Source: Methanosarcinales archaeon
GTDB taxonomy: Archaea > Halobacteriota > Methanosarcinia > Methanosarcinales > Methanogasteraceae
Direction: 5' to 3'
NCBI GenBank assembly: GCA_030672345.1
Contig: DAOVGO010000086.1
Span: 1 to 6,740, forward strand
Length of the DNA: 6,740 bases
The notes below the pieces were generated by a model that searched no databases, had not been told where the DNA came from, and saw nothing but the letters and a program-made list of their open reading frames with translations. This document shows, one piece after another, positions 1 through 5,301 of this stretch (the first letter of the stretch is position 1; the number at the start of each line of letters is the position of its first letter). A program made the translations under genes and the position numbers.

Positions 1-779
1 GTCTGATAGGTCGCAACCAAAACTTTCGCGTTTATCCGGGGGTTTTGCGTCGTTACAATCTGCACATCATCTCCGAAGGTGCTGTGGAGTTTTGCCATGC
101 CCTGCGTCCGAAGTTCATCGCGGTCGCAGACAAACAGGACGCGTTTCAACTGCCCCGCCTCTGCCAGTTTGTAGAGAAGTTGCACGGCGATGATAGTCTT
201 TCCGGTTCCTGTTGCCAGTGATAACAGCGCCCGTTTCTCTCCTCTGGCGATCTTTTCCAGCGTAGCACGGATAGCCGCGTCCTGGAAATAATATCGAGCC
301 GACTCTCCGCCCTTGTAAGGCATGAACAATGGCTTTGCAGCTTTCGATTCGAGTTTGAAGCTGTTGATCTCTTCATATCGCTGCTTTAGCTCTTCAGGGG
401 TGGGGAAACCCGATAAATACAAACTATCCTTTATCTGCCCGGTGTCCTTCCCATATTCGGCATAAAGATTCCCGTTGGTTGAAAACGCAAAAGGGACATT
501 GAATTTTTTCATATAATCCTTTGCCTGCTGAATACCAAGAGACGGCAGCTTATCCTCGGATTTTGCCTCGATCACGGCAACAGCCAGAGGAGATTTACCT
601 TCGACAGCAGGAATGCATAGAAGATAATCGGTCCGCCCTCTTCGTTTCACTGGCTTGCCGTCGATGATATCTGTGCCGCCGGGAGTCTTCTCCTCTCGAA
701 TCAGGGAATCAACCCAACCACGCTCATAGAGCGCAGGATTTATCAATTCTATCCGGGTCTGACGTTCATCTCTTGACAT
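1..779 (-). CDS. hsdR: Type I restriction endonuclease subunit R (HsdR), N-terminal part, cut by the window edge
   Basis: This is the DNA-cleaving, ATP-driven translocating subunit of a type I restriction-modification complex, which works in the cytoplasm with HsdM and HsdS. About 259 residues are visible; the full family protein is usually several times longer, and the rest lies left of base 1. The N-terminal nuclease domain shows the PD-(D/E)xK signature: D51 in GRTDYLL, E71-A-K73 in AVIEAKSED, and the QxxxY element Q85-Y89 (QAKDY), typical of HsdR. The superfamily 2 helicase core follows: F165-Q166 just before it, Walker A ATGTGKT at about 189-195, motif Ia RVLFVCDRDEL at about 213-223, and VLVATYQ at the edge. 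The ATG at 777-779 is chosen because an AGGAGG site lies 8 bases upstream. No frameshift is seen. HsdM and HsdS are not in the window, so completeness of the system cannot be judged. Confidence 0.93.
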   Translation of the reverse strand, partial: MSRDERQTRIELINPALYERGWVDSLIREEKTPGGTDIIDGKPVKRRGRTDYLLCIPAVEGKSPLAVAVIEAKSEDKLPSLGIQQAKDYMKKFNVPFAFSTNGNLYAEYGKDTGQIKDSLYLSGFPTPEELKQRYEEINSFKLESKAAKPLFMPYKGGESARYYFQDAAIRATLEKIARGEKRALLSLATGTGKTIIAVQLLYKLAEAGQLKRVLFVCDRDELRTQGMAKLHSTFGDDVQIVTTQNPRINAKVLVATYQ

Positions 780-787
780 TACCCATG

Positions 788-793
788 CCTCCT
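788..793 (-). promoter_or_regulatory. Strong Shine-Dalgarno site of hsdR
   Basis: The minus strand reads AGGAGG here, 8 bases before the ATG at 779. It fixes the hsdR start. Another ATG (785-787 as read on the minus strand) lies closer to the site but is in a different frame. Confidence 0.75.
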
Positions 794-816
794 GTTTGCA
801 TATATCTCTAATCGCT

Positions 817-824
817 CATATAAG
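817..824 (-). promoter_or_regulatory. Putative TATA box of hsdR
   Basis: The minus strand reads CTTATATG. Counting about 27 bases downstream puts transcription start near 794, right at the edge of the Shine-Dalgarno site and so giving a very short leader. The same octamer occurs at the promoter near 3335. A second A/T stretch at about 798-806 (GATATATGC on the minus strand) is an alternative but would start transcription too late. Confidence 0.4.
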
Positions 825-913
825 TGTACGCTCAAGTCCCGTTTGCGACTATCAACGCACAACCAACCACGCCACACGAATAATCCGGAAACCGGGGTTT
901 TGCCGCACCCCAC

Positions 914-1128
914 TCACTCATACCTGAGCGCATCCACCGGATTCATCTTCGCAGCCGACCGGGCAGGCAGGAATCCTGCAAAAACCCCGATAGAAAACGA
1001 GAAGATGAGTGCAAATGCCGTAAGCTCCCACGAAATCCACGCATGAAGTAGACCGACCCCATCTCCCTTCCGATTATCTCCACCGCGAGCGCCATCCCGA
1101 AACCGAGTATGATCCCGATCAAACCTTT
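914..1128 (-). pseudogene. C-terminal relic of a MacB/FtsX-type ABC transporter permease, frameshifted and 5'-truncated
   Basis: Read on the minus strand, one frame from about 1128 gives KGLIGIILGFGMALAVEIIG and then REMG, a membrane segment typical of the end of MacB/FtsX permeases. A second frame gives HAWISWELTAFALIFSFSIG and then VFAGFLPARSAAKMNPVDALRYE, ending at TGA 914-916. The motif PAR-AA---P-(D/E)ALRYE is the classic C-terminus of this family. Adding one base to the four-base run at 1057-1060 (CCCC on plus, GGGG on minus) joins the two parts into one uninterrupted reading: REMG-VGLLHAWISW. The rest of the gene, which would carry the N-terminal helix, the periplasmic domain and the middle helices, is absent, and the DNA beyond about 1128 becomes A/T-rich and belongs to the GntP gene. 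The intact protein would work with a MacB-like ATPase. The frameshift could be real decay or a homopolymer sequencing error, but the truncation is real in this assembly. Confidence 0.8.
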
Positions 1129-1133
1129 ATATA
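1126..1133 (+). promoter_or_regulatory. TATA box of the GntP-family gene, leaderless start
   Basis: TTTATATA, centred about 27 bases before the ATG at 1157. No Shine-Dalgarno sequence precedes that ATG (upstream bases are A/T-rich), so transcription probably starts at or beside the start codon. The box sits exactly where the ABC permease relic ends. Confidence 0.6.
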
Positions 1134-1156
1134 AAATAGAATCACAAATAAATGCA

Positions 1157-2377
1157 ATGTCTCCATTTATCGCATTTTTCGCAAGTATCGTTCTAATACA
1201 CGTATTATCAGTCCGTATGCGGATACATCCGTTTCTTTCCCTGATTTCATCTGCTTTTGTTTACGGGATACTCTGCGGGATGGATTGGCATTCAATCATC
1301 GCACATATAACATCAGGTCTCGGAAGTATCTTCTCCGTACTCTGTATCGTTGTATTCTCTGGCGTTACCATTGCAGAGTTCTTGAAGAGGACAAATGGTA
1401 TTGAAACGATCATAAATGACATTTTAAGAATCTTCAAGAGAAATTATTCCTTTATACCTATTTTTTCTGGGTATTTATTATCTATTCCCATCATGTGCTG
1501 CATAACAGCGTATGTTGTTTTAAATCCAGTCATTAAGGGTCTTGCACTGAAGGTAAATACATCAGAAAAGAAATTCCTATACATGCTCTCCATTGGAACG
1601 GTGATATCGTATAATCTGATATATCCATCACCGGTTATCCTTGTAATCACAGACACGCTTGACATTGATCCATTAGATACATTAACAGTGAGTATTCCCA
1701 TATCTGTACTTCTTCTAGTTATTTCTTATTATTATATGCATACGAACATTGAAATCATACCAGAAAAAGTCCAATCATCACTCAGATCATCCACAGAAGC
1801 ATGGAGTCCGATTTTAATCCCGATATCACTGATTTTACTTGGTCTTATTGCCGATAACCAGATTCTAAAGTTTCTTGGCGATGTCAATGTTGCCCTACTC
1901 GTGGGTGTATCGATCTCACTGATCATCGCAAATAGACGCCTATCTGCAGATGTGATAGGTGCTGCCCTGAAGAGTTCGTCAGGCAGAGCAGGCAGGATAC
2001 TTCTCGATCTGTGTGGCGCAGGTGCGCTCGGTAATATCATCGCACACAGCGATTTTTCAAATGGCGTGCTTGGATTACTCGGCAGCAGTTCTGTTCCTGT
2101 TATGCTATTCCCATTTCTGGTTGCGATGTGTATTCAGACCGCACAGGGCTCAAGGGTTGTCACAGCCATCGTTACAGCAGGTATTGTGAAGGATCTTGCT
2201 TGCATGCAAACGGTGTTTATGATCTGCGCCGGAACATTCATCTTCTCTTATGTGAGCGACCCATATTTCTGGCTGGTCAAACAGGATTCGAGCATGAAAG
2301 AAAACCTGAAGTACTATACTCTACCGCTGGCACTGACCGGTGCTGTGGTTTTGGTGTGTGCCATTTTATTTCTATGA
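1157..2377 (+). CDS. GntP-family permease (gluconate or other organic acid transporter)
   Basis: A 406-residue integral membrane protein of the GntP family, secondary carriers for gluconate and related sugar acids (and D-serine in some members); the substrate here cannot be told. It is hydrophobic throughout with about a dozen membrane segments. Family features visible: N-terminal RIHPFLSLISSAFVYGIL, the SPVILVITDTLDID stretch at about 158-171, LCGAGALGNIIAHS at about 285-298, AQGSRVVTAIVTAGIV at about 329-344 (canonical AQGSATVA), and SYVSDPYFWLVKQD at about 364-377 (canonical SHVNDSGFWLVKE). Several usually conserved residues differ, so it is a divergent member. Length is a little below the usual 430-450. 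The ATG at 1157 is preferred over the in-frame ATG at 1109: the 16 extra residues are polar and a TATA box lies within them, while residue 17 begins a typical first helix. Codons are much richer in A/T (ATA, TTA, TCA) than in neighbouring genes, suggesting acquisition from elsewhere. Confidence 0.88.
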   Translation: MSPFIAFFASIVLIHVLSVRMRIHPFLSLISSAFVYGILCGMDWHSIIAHITSGLGSIFSVLCIVVFSGVTIAEFLKRTNGIETIINDILRIFKRNYSFIPIFSGYLLSIPIMCCITAYVVLNPVIKGLALKVNTSEKKFLYMLSIGTVISYNLIYPSPVILVITDTLDIDPLDTLTVSIPISVLLLVISYYYMHTNIEIIPEKVQSSLRSSTEAWSPILIPISLILLGLIADNQILKFLGDVNVALLVGVSISLIIANRRLSADVIGAALKSSSGRAGRILLDLCGAGALGNIIAHSDFSNGVLGLLGSSSVPVMLFPFLVAMCIQTAQGSRVVTAIVTAGIVKDLACMQTVFMICAGTFIFSYVSDPYFWLVKQDSSMKENLKYYTLPLALTGAVVLVCAILFL

Positions 2378-2402
2378 AACGGATCCCCGGGTAGCAATCT
2401 TA

Positions 2403-2460
2403 CGGTAACTGATGCAAGAGATGGGGGCACAGCCTGAACCGCCCGAACCCCGGGTTACCG
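2403..2460. repeat. Inverted repeat CGGTAAC ... GTTACCG in the spacer after the GntP gene
   Basis: CGGTAAC at 2403-2409 is exactly complementary to GTTACCG at 2454-2460. Inside, GGGC at 2425-2428 can pair with GCCC at 2441-2444. CCCCGGGT occurs twice (2385-2392 and 2448-2455), and a near-copy of the right arm, GGTTACGG, follows at 2465-2472. The element lies between the stop of the GntP gene and the next promoter. It may be a 3' structure of the GntP mRNA or a protein-binding region; I do not recognise a known RNA family. Confidence 0.4.
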
Positions 2461-2478
2461 CACAGGTTACGGAAAGTC

Positions 2479-2486
2479 TTAATAAA
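2479..2486 (+). promoter_or_regulatory. Putative TATA box of the Trm112-like gene
   Basis: TTAATAAA. Counting about 27 bases downstream puts transcription start near 2509, within a few bases of the start codons at 2516/2519. A perfect dyad lies between the box and the start. Confidence 0.45.
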
Positions 2487-2491
2487 AGCAG

Positions 2492-2511
2492 CACCGATTC
2501 AGAAATCGGTG
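2492..2511. promoter_or_regulatory. Perfect 8-bp dyad, possible operator or RBS-masking hairpin
   Basis: CACCGATT (2492-2499) and AATCGGTG (2504-2511) are exact inverted copies separated by CAGA. The right arm ends in GGTG, which with the next A forms GGTGA, the only Shine-Dalgarno-like sequence for the Trm112-like gene (6 bases before the ATG at 2519). If transcription starts near 2509 the dyad is a DNA element over the start site, as for many archaeal repressors. If transcription starts further upstream the RNA hairpin would hide the ribosome site. Confidence 0.5.
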
Positions 2512-2515
2512 AATC

Positions 2516-2707
2516 ATGATGAAGAAAGAACTGATGGACATACTCGCCTGCCCGATCTGCAAAGGGGATCTGTTGCTGAATGCGACTGATATGAGTGACT
2601 CGGTTGACGAGGTTATCACTGGCACGCTCTACTGCGAGAAATGCGACGAGTACTACCCGATCGAGGACGGCATACCGAATATGCTCCCGCCAAATCTTCG
2701 TGATTGA
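2516..2707 (+). CDS. Trm112-like small zinc-binding protein
   Basis: A 63-residue protein (62 if the second ATG at 2519, better placed relative to GGTGA, is used). It begins MMKKELMDILACPICKGDL, the hallmark of the Trm112/UPF0434 (YcaR) family, and has a second Cys pair CEKC at 40-43 followed by YYPIEDGIPNMLPP at 46-59, also a family signature. CPIC (12-15) and CEKC would form the four-Cys zinc site, although not every family member keeps it. In eukaryotes and archaea Trm112 is a stabilising partner of several S-adenosylmethionine methyltransferases acting on tRNA, rRNA and translation factors; that role is inferred here. No methyltransferase is adjacent. The next gene starts 29 bases after the stop at its preferred ATG, or overlaps the stop (TTGA) if a TTG is used, so the two are probably co-transcribed. 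Confidence 0.88.
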   Translation: MMKKELMDILACPICKGDLLLNATDMSDSVDEVITGTLYCEKCDEYYPIEDGIPNMLPPNLRD

Positions 2708-2736
2708 CATCTAACTATCATCGTGGTGTGGGAAGT

Positions 2737-3318
2737 ATGAAACAGGCGAAACAGGAATTTCCGCAGCAAATTGTTCTGAACAGACGTAGGTTCAACTCCA
2801 TCGAGTTTGAGAACCGGTGCGTCAAGCTGCAGATGGGTCGTGATCAGGATTATACGTTTCAGATCGGTGTTGTCAACCACGGGGAGCCGACAAGGATATA
2901 TCTGACCGCAAGTCCTGAAATACAGGACAGCATCAGGTTTCTGCATAATGATTTCGTTGTAGCCACGAATGCGGTCGTGGACGTCGTCGCGCACATCCGG
3001 ATGCGGGAGCGCGGCAGCATCTCAGTGACCGTGGGATACGGCTCGAATACCGGGAGCTTTGATGTCGATCTGGTCGCTGATGCGGTTCATGCGATCGAGG
3101 TCAATCCGAACCTCGGGATCCCTGGAAATCCGGAGAAGTACAGGCTGGCAACGCACACACCGATGCCGGTGGCGATGAAAGCCATTGGCGCGCTGATGCT
3201 CGTCTTCACGGTCCTGACGCTCGTCACAGACCTCGTGCCAGCAGTCATTGGCGCGGTTTCAGCGGCGCTGCTGCTGGCGATTGTCATCATGTACTTTCTG
3301 CTGCCCCATGTCAGATAA
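2737..3318 (+). CDS. Membrane-anchored protein with N-terminal beta-rich domain, DUF7524-like
   Basis: A 193-residue protein of unknown function. Residues 1-125 look like a beta-sandwich: alternating hydrophobic strands, with VLNRRRFNSIEF near 13-24, FQIGVVNHGEPTRIYLTA at about 41-58 and SISVTVGYGSNTGSFDVDL at about 94-112. This order, including the NHG motif and a late VxxGYG strand, resembles DUF7524 proteins of haloarchaea, from memory and not confirmed. Two membrane helices end the protein at about 146-165 and 168-189, with a short basic tail, so the protein is probably tail-anchored in the cell membrane; the side on which the domain lies is not clear. The ATG at 2737 is preferred, with GGTG at 2724-2727 as a weak Shine-Dalgarno; an in-frame TTG at 2704 would add 11 residues and overlap the previous stop codon. 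It likely forms an operon with the Trm112-like gene. Confidence 0.7.
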   Translation: MKQAKQEFPQQIVLNRRRFNSIEFENRCVKLQMGRDQDYTFQIGVVNHGEPTRIYLTASPEIQDSIRFLHNDFVVATNAVVDVVAHIRMRERGSISVTVGYGSNTGSFDVDLVADAVHAIEVNPNLGIPGNPEKYRLATHTPMPVAMKAIGALMLVFTVLTLVTDLVPAVIGAVSAALLLAIVIMYFLLPHVR

Positions 3319-3335
3319 CCAGAAGCGCATTAATC

Positions 3336-3354
3336 TTATATGGCATGTCTGCCA
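3336..3354 (+). promoter_or_regulatory. TATA box with an adjoining dyad, promoter of the membrane protein/ATPase operon
   Basis: TTATAT at 3336-3341 is followed at once by TGGCA (3341-3345) TGTC TGCCA (3350-3354), a perfect 5-bp inverted repeat. Outer arms AATCT (3332-3336) and AGATT (3361-3365) are also complementary, though offset by two bases. Transcription would start near 3365, just before the Shine-Dalgarno at 3366-3373. The dyad therefore lies between TATA box and start, where a repressor would block transcription. Confidence 0.5.
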
Positions 3355-3376
3355 ATTATTAGATTGGGAGGAGTGA

Positions 3377-3802
3377 ATGGACGAATGGCAAGTTGACTTG
3401 AATATGCCCGACATCGGAGGCATGTTCACGATGGGGATGACCGGAATATGTTCCACATTGATAGGTATCGCAGAGATCGCGTACATGATGATGATCCTTA
3501 CCACCGCATACGAGACGAACGGCAAGGACTGGCTTCGGGAACTGCTGTATGCGGAGGCGTACACCGAGGAGATCACGTATGTTCTCGTAGCATCGATCCT
3601 CCTTCTGGTATCGGCGATCATCTTTCTCATAACAACGAGTATTACGCTGATCGAGCTCTACATGATCAGGAAAGGGCGCAGTCCACACATAAAGACCGTA
3701 TTTGCAATGTTCCTGCTCGGTCTGGTTCTATTATCGCTCACCATGGTATCGACAATCGTCATCAAGCAATACGGAGTCGAAATGTTCGGATTGGTACGGT
3801 AA
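3377..3802 (+). CDS. Three-helix integral membrane protein of unknown function
   Basis: A 141-residue protein I do not recognise. Helices are predicted at about 15-43 (Met- and Ile-rich, with YMMMILTTAY), 66-96 and 105-129, joined by an acidic loop at 44-65 (ETNGKDWLRELLYAEAYTEE) and a basic loop at 97-104 (IRKGRSPH). The positive-inside rule would put the basic loop in the cytoplasm, the acidic loop and the C-terminus outside, and the N-terminus inside. A very strong Shine-Dalgarno, GGGAGGAG at 3366-3373, sits 3 bases before the ATG (GGAGGAGTGA then ATG), which fixes the start. An overlapping 122-codon frame (3448-3816) is rich in His, Arg and Asp and is rejected as a shadow. The BchI-type ATPase gene follows after 16 bases with no promoter between, so the two are an operon and the protein may be the membrane partner of the ATPase; that is inference. 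Confidence 0.75.
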   Translation: MDEWQVDLNMPDIGGMFTMGMTGICSTLIGIAEIAYMMMILTTAYETNGKDWLRELLYAEAYTEEITYVLVASILLLVSAIIFLITTSITLIELYMIRKGRSPHIKTVFAMFLLGLVLLSLTMVSTIVIKQYGVEMFGLVR

Positions 3803-3818
3803 CCGGAGGGGTTTAGTT

Positions 3819-5039
3819 ATGGCATCGACTATAAAAATAAAAGATTACATCTGGAAGCTCAGGGGGCATGACGGAGGTAATGGCAACAACGGGGGCAACG
3901 GAAGTAGCGGCAATGGTGGCGATACCGCCACGATAACGGGTGTGATAAAGGAAAAACCGCCTGAAAATCTCGAAGAGGTAAAGAGAGAACTGAGTGAACT
4001 GACAAAGGTAAAGTCAAAGGCTTGCAGGGTACTTTACCCGGTCACTGCGATTGTCGGACAGGAACAGATGAAACGCGCACTGATCCTGAATGCGATCAAC
4101 CCGTCGATCGGCGGCGTGCTGATCCGCGGTCAGAAAGGCACCGCAAAATCGACTGCTGTGCGCGGATTGACAGAGGTTCTTCCTGAGATTGAGTTCGTGC
4201 AAGGGTGCAAATTCAATTGCGACCCTGCAAATCCTGACAAATTCTGCTGGGAATGTACTGATCGGCTCGAAAGCGGCAGGATCACGACCGACCGCCGCAT
4301 GACGCGAGTGATCGATCTGCCGGTCGGCGCAACCGAAGATCGTGTGGTCGGGAGTCTCGATATCGAAAAGGCGATAAAAAGCGGTTTACAGTCGTTTGAG
4401 CCCGGGATACTCGCAGAGGCGAACCGGGGCATCCTGTACGTGGATGAGATTAACCTGCTCGATGACTATGTGGTGGATGCGCTGCTGGACGCCGCTGCCA
4501 TGGGCATCAACACGGTCGAGCGGGAAGGCATCAGCATCAGCCACCCGGCGCAGTTCATCATCGTCGGCAGCATGAACCCTGAGGAGGGCGAACTCCGCCC
4601 GCAGCTGCTTGACCGGATCGCGCTGCAGGTCGAGGTCGAGGGCATTCCTGATATCGAGCAGCGTGTGGAGATCGTTACAAGGCAGGACAAGTTCCTGCGA
4701 GACCCTGAGGCGTTCAAACAGGCGTATGCATCGGATCAGGAGCGCCTGCGGTCAAAGATCGTGCAGGCGCAGCGTCTGCTGCCAAATGTCAAGATGCCGC
4801 ACGAACTGCTGCGCACCATTGCAAGGATCTGCATCGAGTTTCGGGTGGACGGACACCGCGCCGACATCATGATCGACCGGACAGCGCGGACGAATGCCGC
4901 CTACGAGGGGCGCGATCAGGTGATCGTCGATGACATCATCGAGGCATCCGAACTGGTGCTCCCGCACAGGATGCGAAAGCGTCCGTTCGAGGATGAGGAG
5001 TTCAACAGGGACCGGCTGCGGGATGTGGTCAGAGGGTAA
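3819..5039 (+). CDS. BchI/ChlI-type AAA+ ATPase (magnesium chelatase subunit I family)
   Basis: A 406-residue AAA+ ATPase closely resembling the I subunit of magnesium/cobalt chelatases, which powers metal insertion into tetrapyrroles together with D and H subunits. Visible in order: a Gly/Asn-rich linker at 19-34, helix 51-67, YPVTAIVGQEQMKRAL at 73-88, Walker A GQKGTAKST at 104-112, a Cys cluster C130-C134 and C143-C146 (GCKFNCDPANP...FCWEC), usual in this family, Walker B ILYVDEINLLDD at 205-216, sensor 1/arginine-finger stretch GSMNPEEGELRPQLLDR at 250-266, and sensor 2 GHRADI with R347. All catalytic motifs are intact. The ATG at 3819 is chosen for GGAGGG at 3805-3810, 8 bases upstream; the frame is open further upstream but there overlaps the preceding gene and is not protein-like. 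No D (VWA) or H (CobN-like) subunit is visible on either side. Possible roles are cobalt or nickel tetrapyrrole synthesis with partners elsewhere, or a MoxR-like remodelling job with the adjoining membrane protein. Confidence 0.9.
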   Translation: MASTIKIKDYIWKLRGHDGGNGNNGGNGSSGNGGDTATITGVIKEKPPENLEEVKRELSELTKVKSKACRVLYPVTAIVGQEQMKRALILNAINPSIGGVLIRGQKGTAKSTAVRGLTEVLPEIEFVQGCKFNCDPANPDKFCWECTDRLESGRITTDRRMTRVIDLPVGATEDRVVGSLDIEKAIKSGLQSFEPGILAEANRGILYVDEINLLDDYVVDALLDAAAMGINTVEREGISISHPAQFIIVGSMNPEEGELRPQLLDRIALQVEVEGIPDIEQRVEIVTRQDKFLRDPEAFKQAYASDQERLRSKIVQAQRLLPNVKMPHELLRTIARICIEFRVDGHRADIMIDRTARTNAAYEGRDQVIVDDIIEASELVLPHRMRKRPFEDEEFNRDRLRDVVRG

Positions 5040-5070
5040 GGGGTTATAGCGCCCCTGGTTCTTATTTTAT
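5039..5070 (+). terminator. Possible terminator after the BchI-type gene
   Basis: AGGGG (5039-5043) pairs with CCCCT (5052-5056) across an 8-base loop and is followed by a T-rich stretch (GGTTCTTATTTTATC, to 5070). It begins at the last base of the stop codon. T-rich tracts terminate archaeal transcription with or without a hairpin, so this is plausible but weak. Confidence 0.35.
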
Positions 5071-5181
5071 CGGTCGTCCTGTATCTATTAGCTTACATGG
5101 TCTTTGTCACACGGTCGTATGTCGATTTTGTATTCCGCATTTGTGTGATTCGCGTCATTCTCCTCATTTGTGTTTTTGATG

Positions 5182-5200
5182 CCGGTTTAAGCAAAACCGG
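5182..5200. repeat. Short perfect inverted repeat in the spacer before the UPF0182 gene
   Basis: CCGGTTT (5182-5188) and AAACCGG (5194-5200) are exact inverted copies with a 5-base loop. Related CGGTTT and CCGGTT words follow at 5203-5208 and 5242-5247, the last about 25 bases before the TATA box of the next gene. It could be a terminator stem, a regulator site or chance. The rest of the 262-base spacer (5040-5301) shows no supported gene. Confidence 0.35.
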
Positions 5201-5271
5201 AGCGGTTTCACTGTAAAATACAATCCTGACCCGACGCCACACCGGTTGACTGCCATATAGTCCCGCCAACC

Positions 5272-5278
5272 TTTATAA
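5272..5278 (+). promoter_or_regulatory. TATA box of the UPF0182 gene, leaderless start
   Basis: TTTATAA, centred about 27 bases before the ATG at 5302. The bases before that ATG (CCCCTTGCTTTTGTT) contain no Shine-Dalgarno, so transcription probably begins at the start codon. Confidence 0.6.
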
Positions 5279-5301
5279 CGGATGCACCCCTTGCTTTTGT
5301 T

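Noticed and set aside
843..1046. 67-codon plus-strand frame
   Set aside because: It is the antisense of the ABC permease relic and has no protein-like features.
1109..1156. Upstream ATG of the GntP-family gene
   Set aside because: The added 16 residues are polar and the TATA box lies inside them, so the ATG at 1157 is the better start.
2381..2393. GGATCCCCGGGTA, identical to a stretch of common cloning-vector polylinkers
   Set aside because: The match ends at 13 bases, no further vector sequence flanks it, and CCCCGGGT recurs nearby at 2448. It is probably chance, though read support across it would settle whether the join is an artefact.
2128..2394. 88-codon frame overlapping the end of the GntP gene
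   Set aside because: It is a shifted frame within a well-supported membrane protein gene with no RBS.
2409..2436. UGAUG followed by CUGA, like C and D' boxes of a C/D guide RNA
   Set aside because: Flanking bases of the C box do not match, and no second C'/D pair is present at the right distance.
3448..3816. 122-codon reading frame overlapping the three-helix membrane protein
   Set aside because: It is rich in His, Arg and Asp with no family features. The other frame has a near-perfect Shine-Dalgarno and clear membrane helices.
3702..3818. N-terminal extension of the BchI-type ATPase
   Set aside because: It overlaps the upstream gene, reads as Ser/Tyr/Trp-rich noise, and a strong RBS precedes the ATG at 3819.
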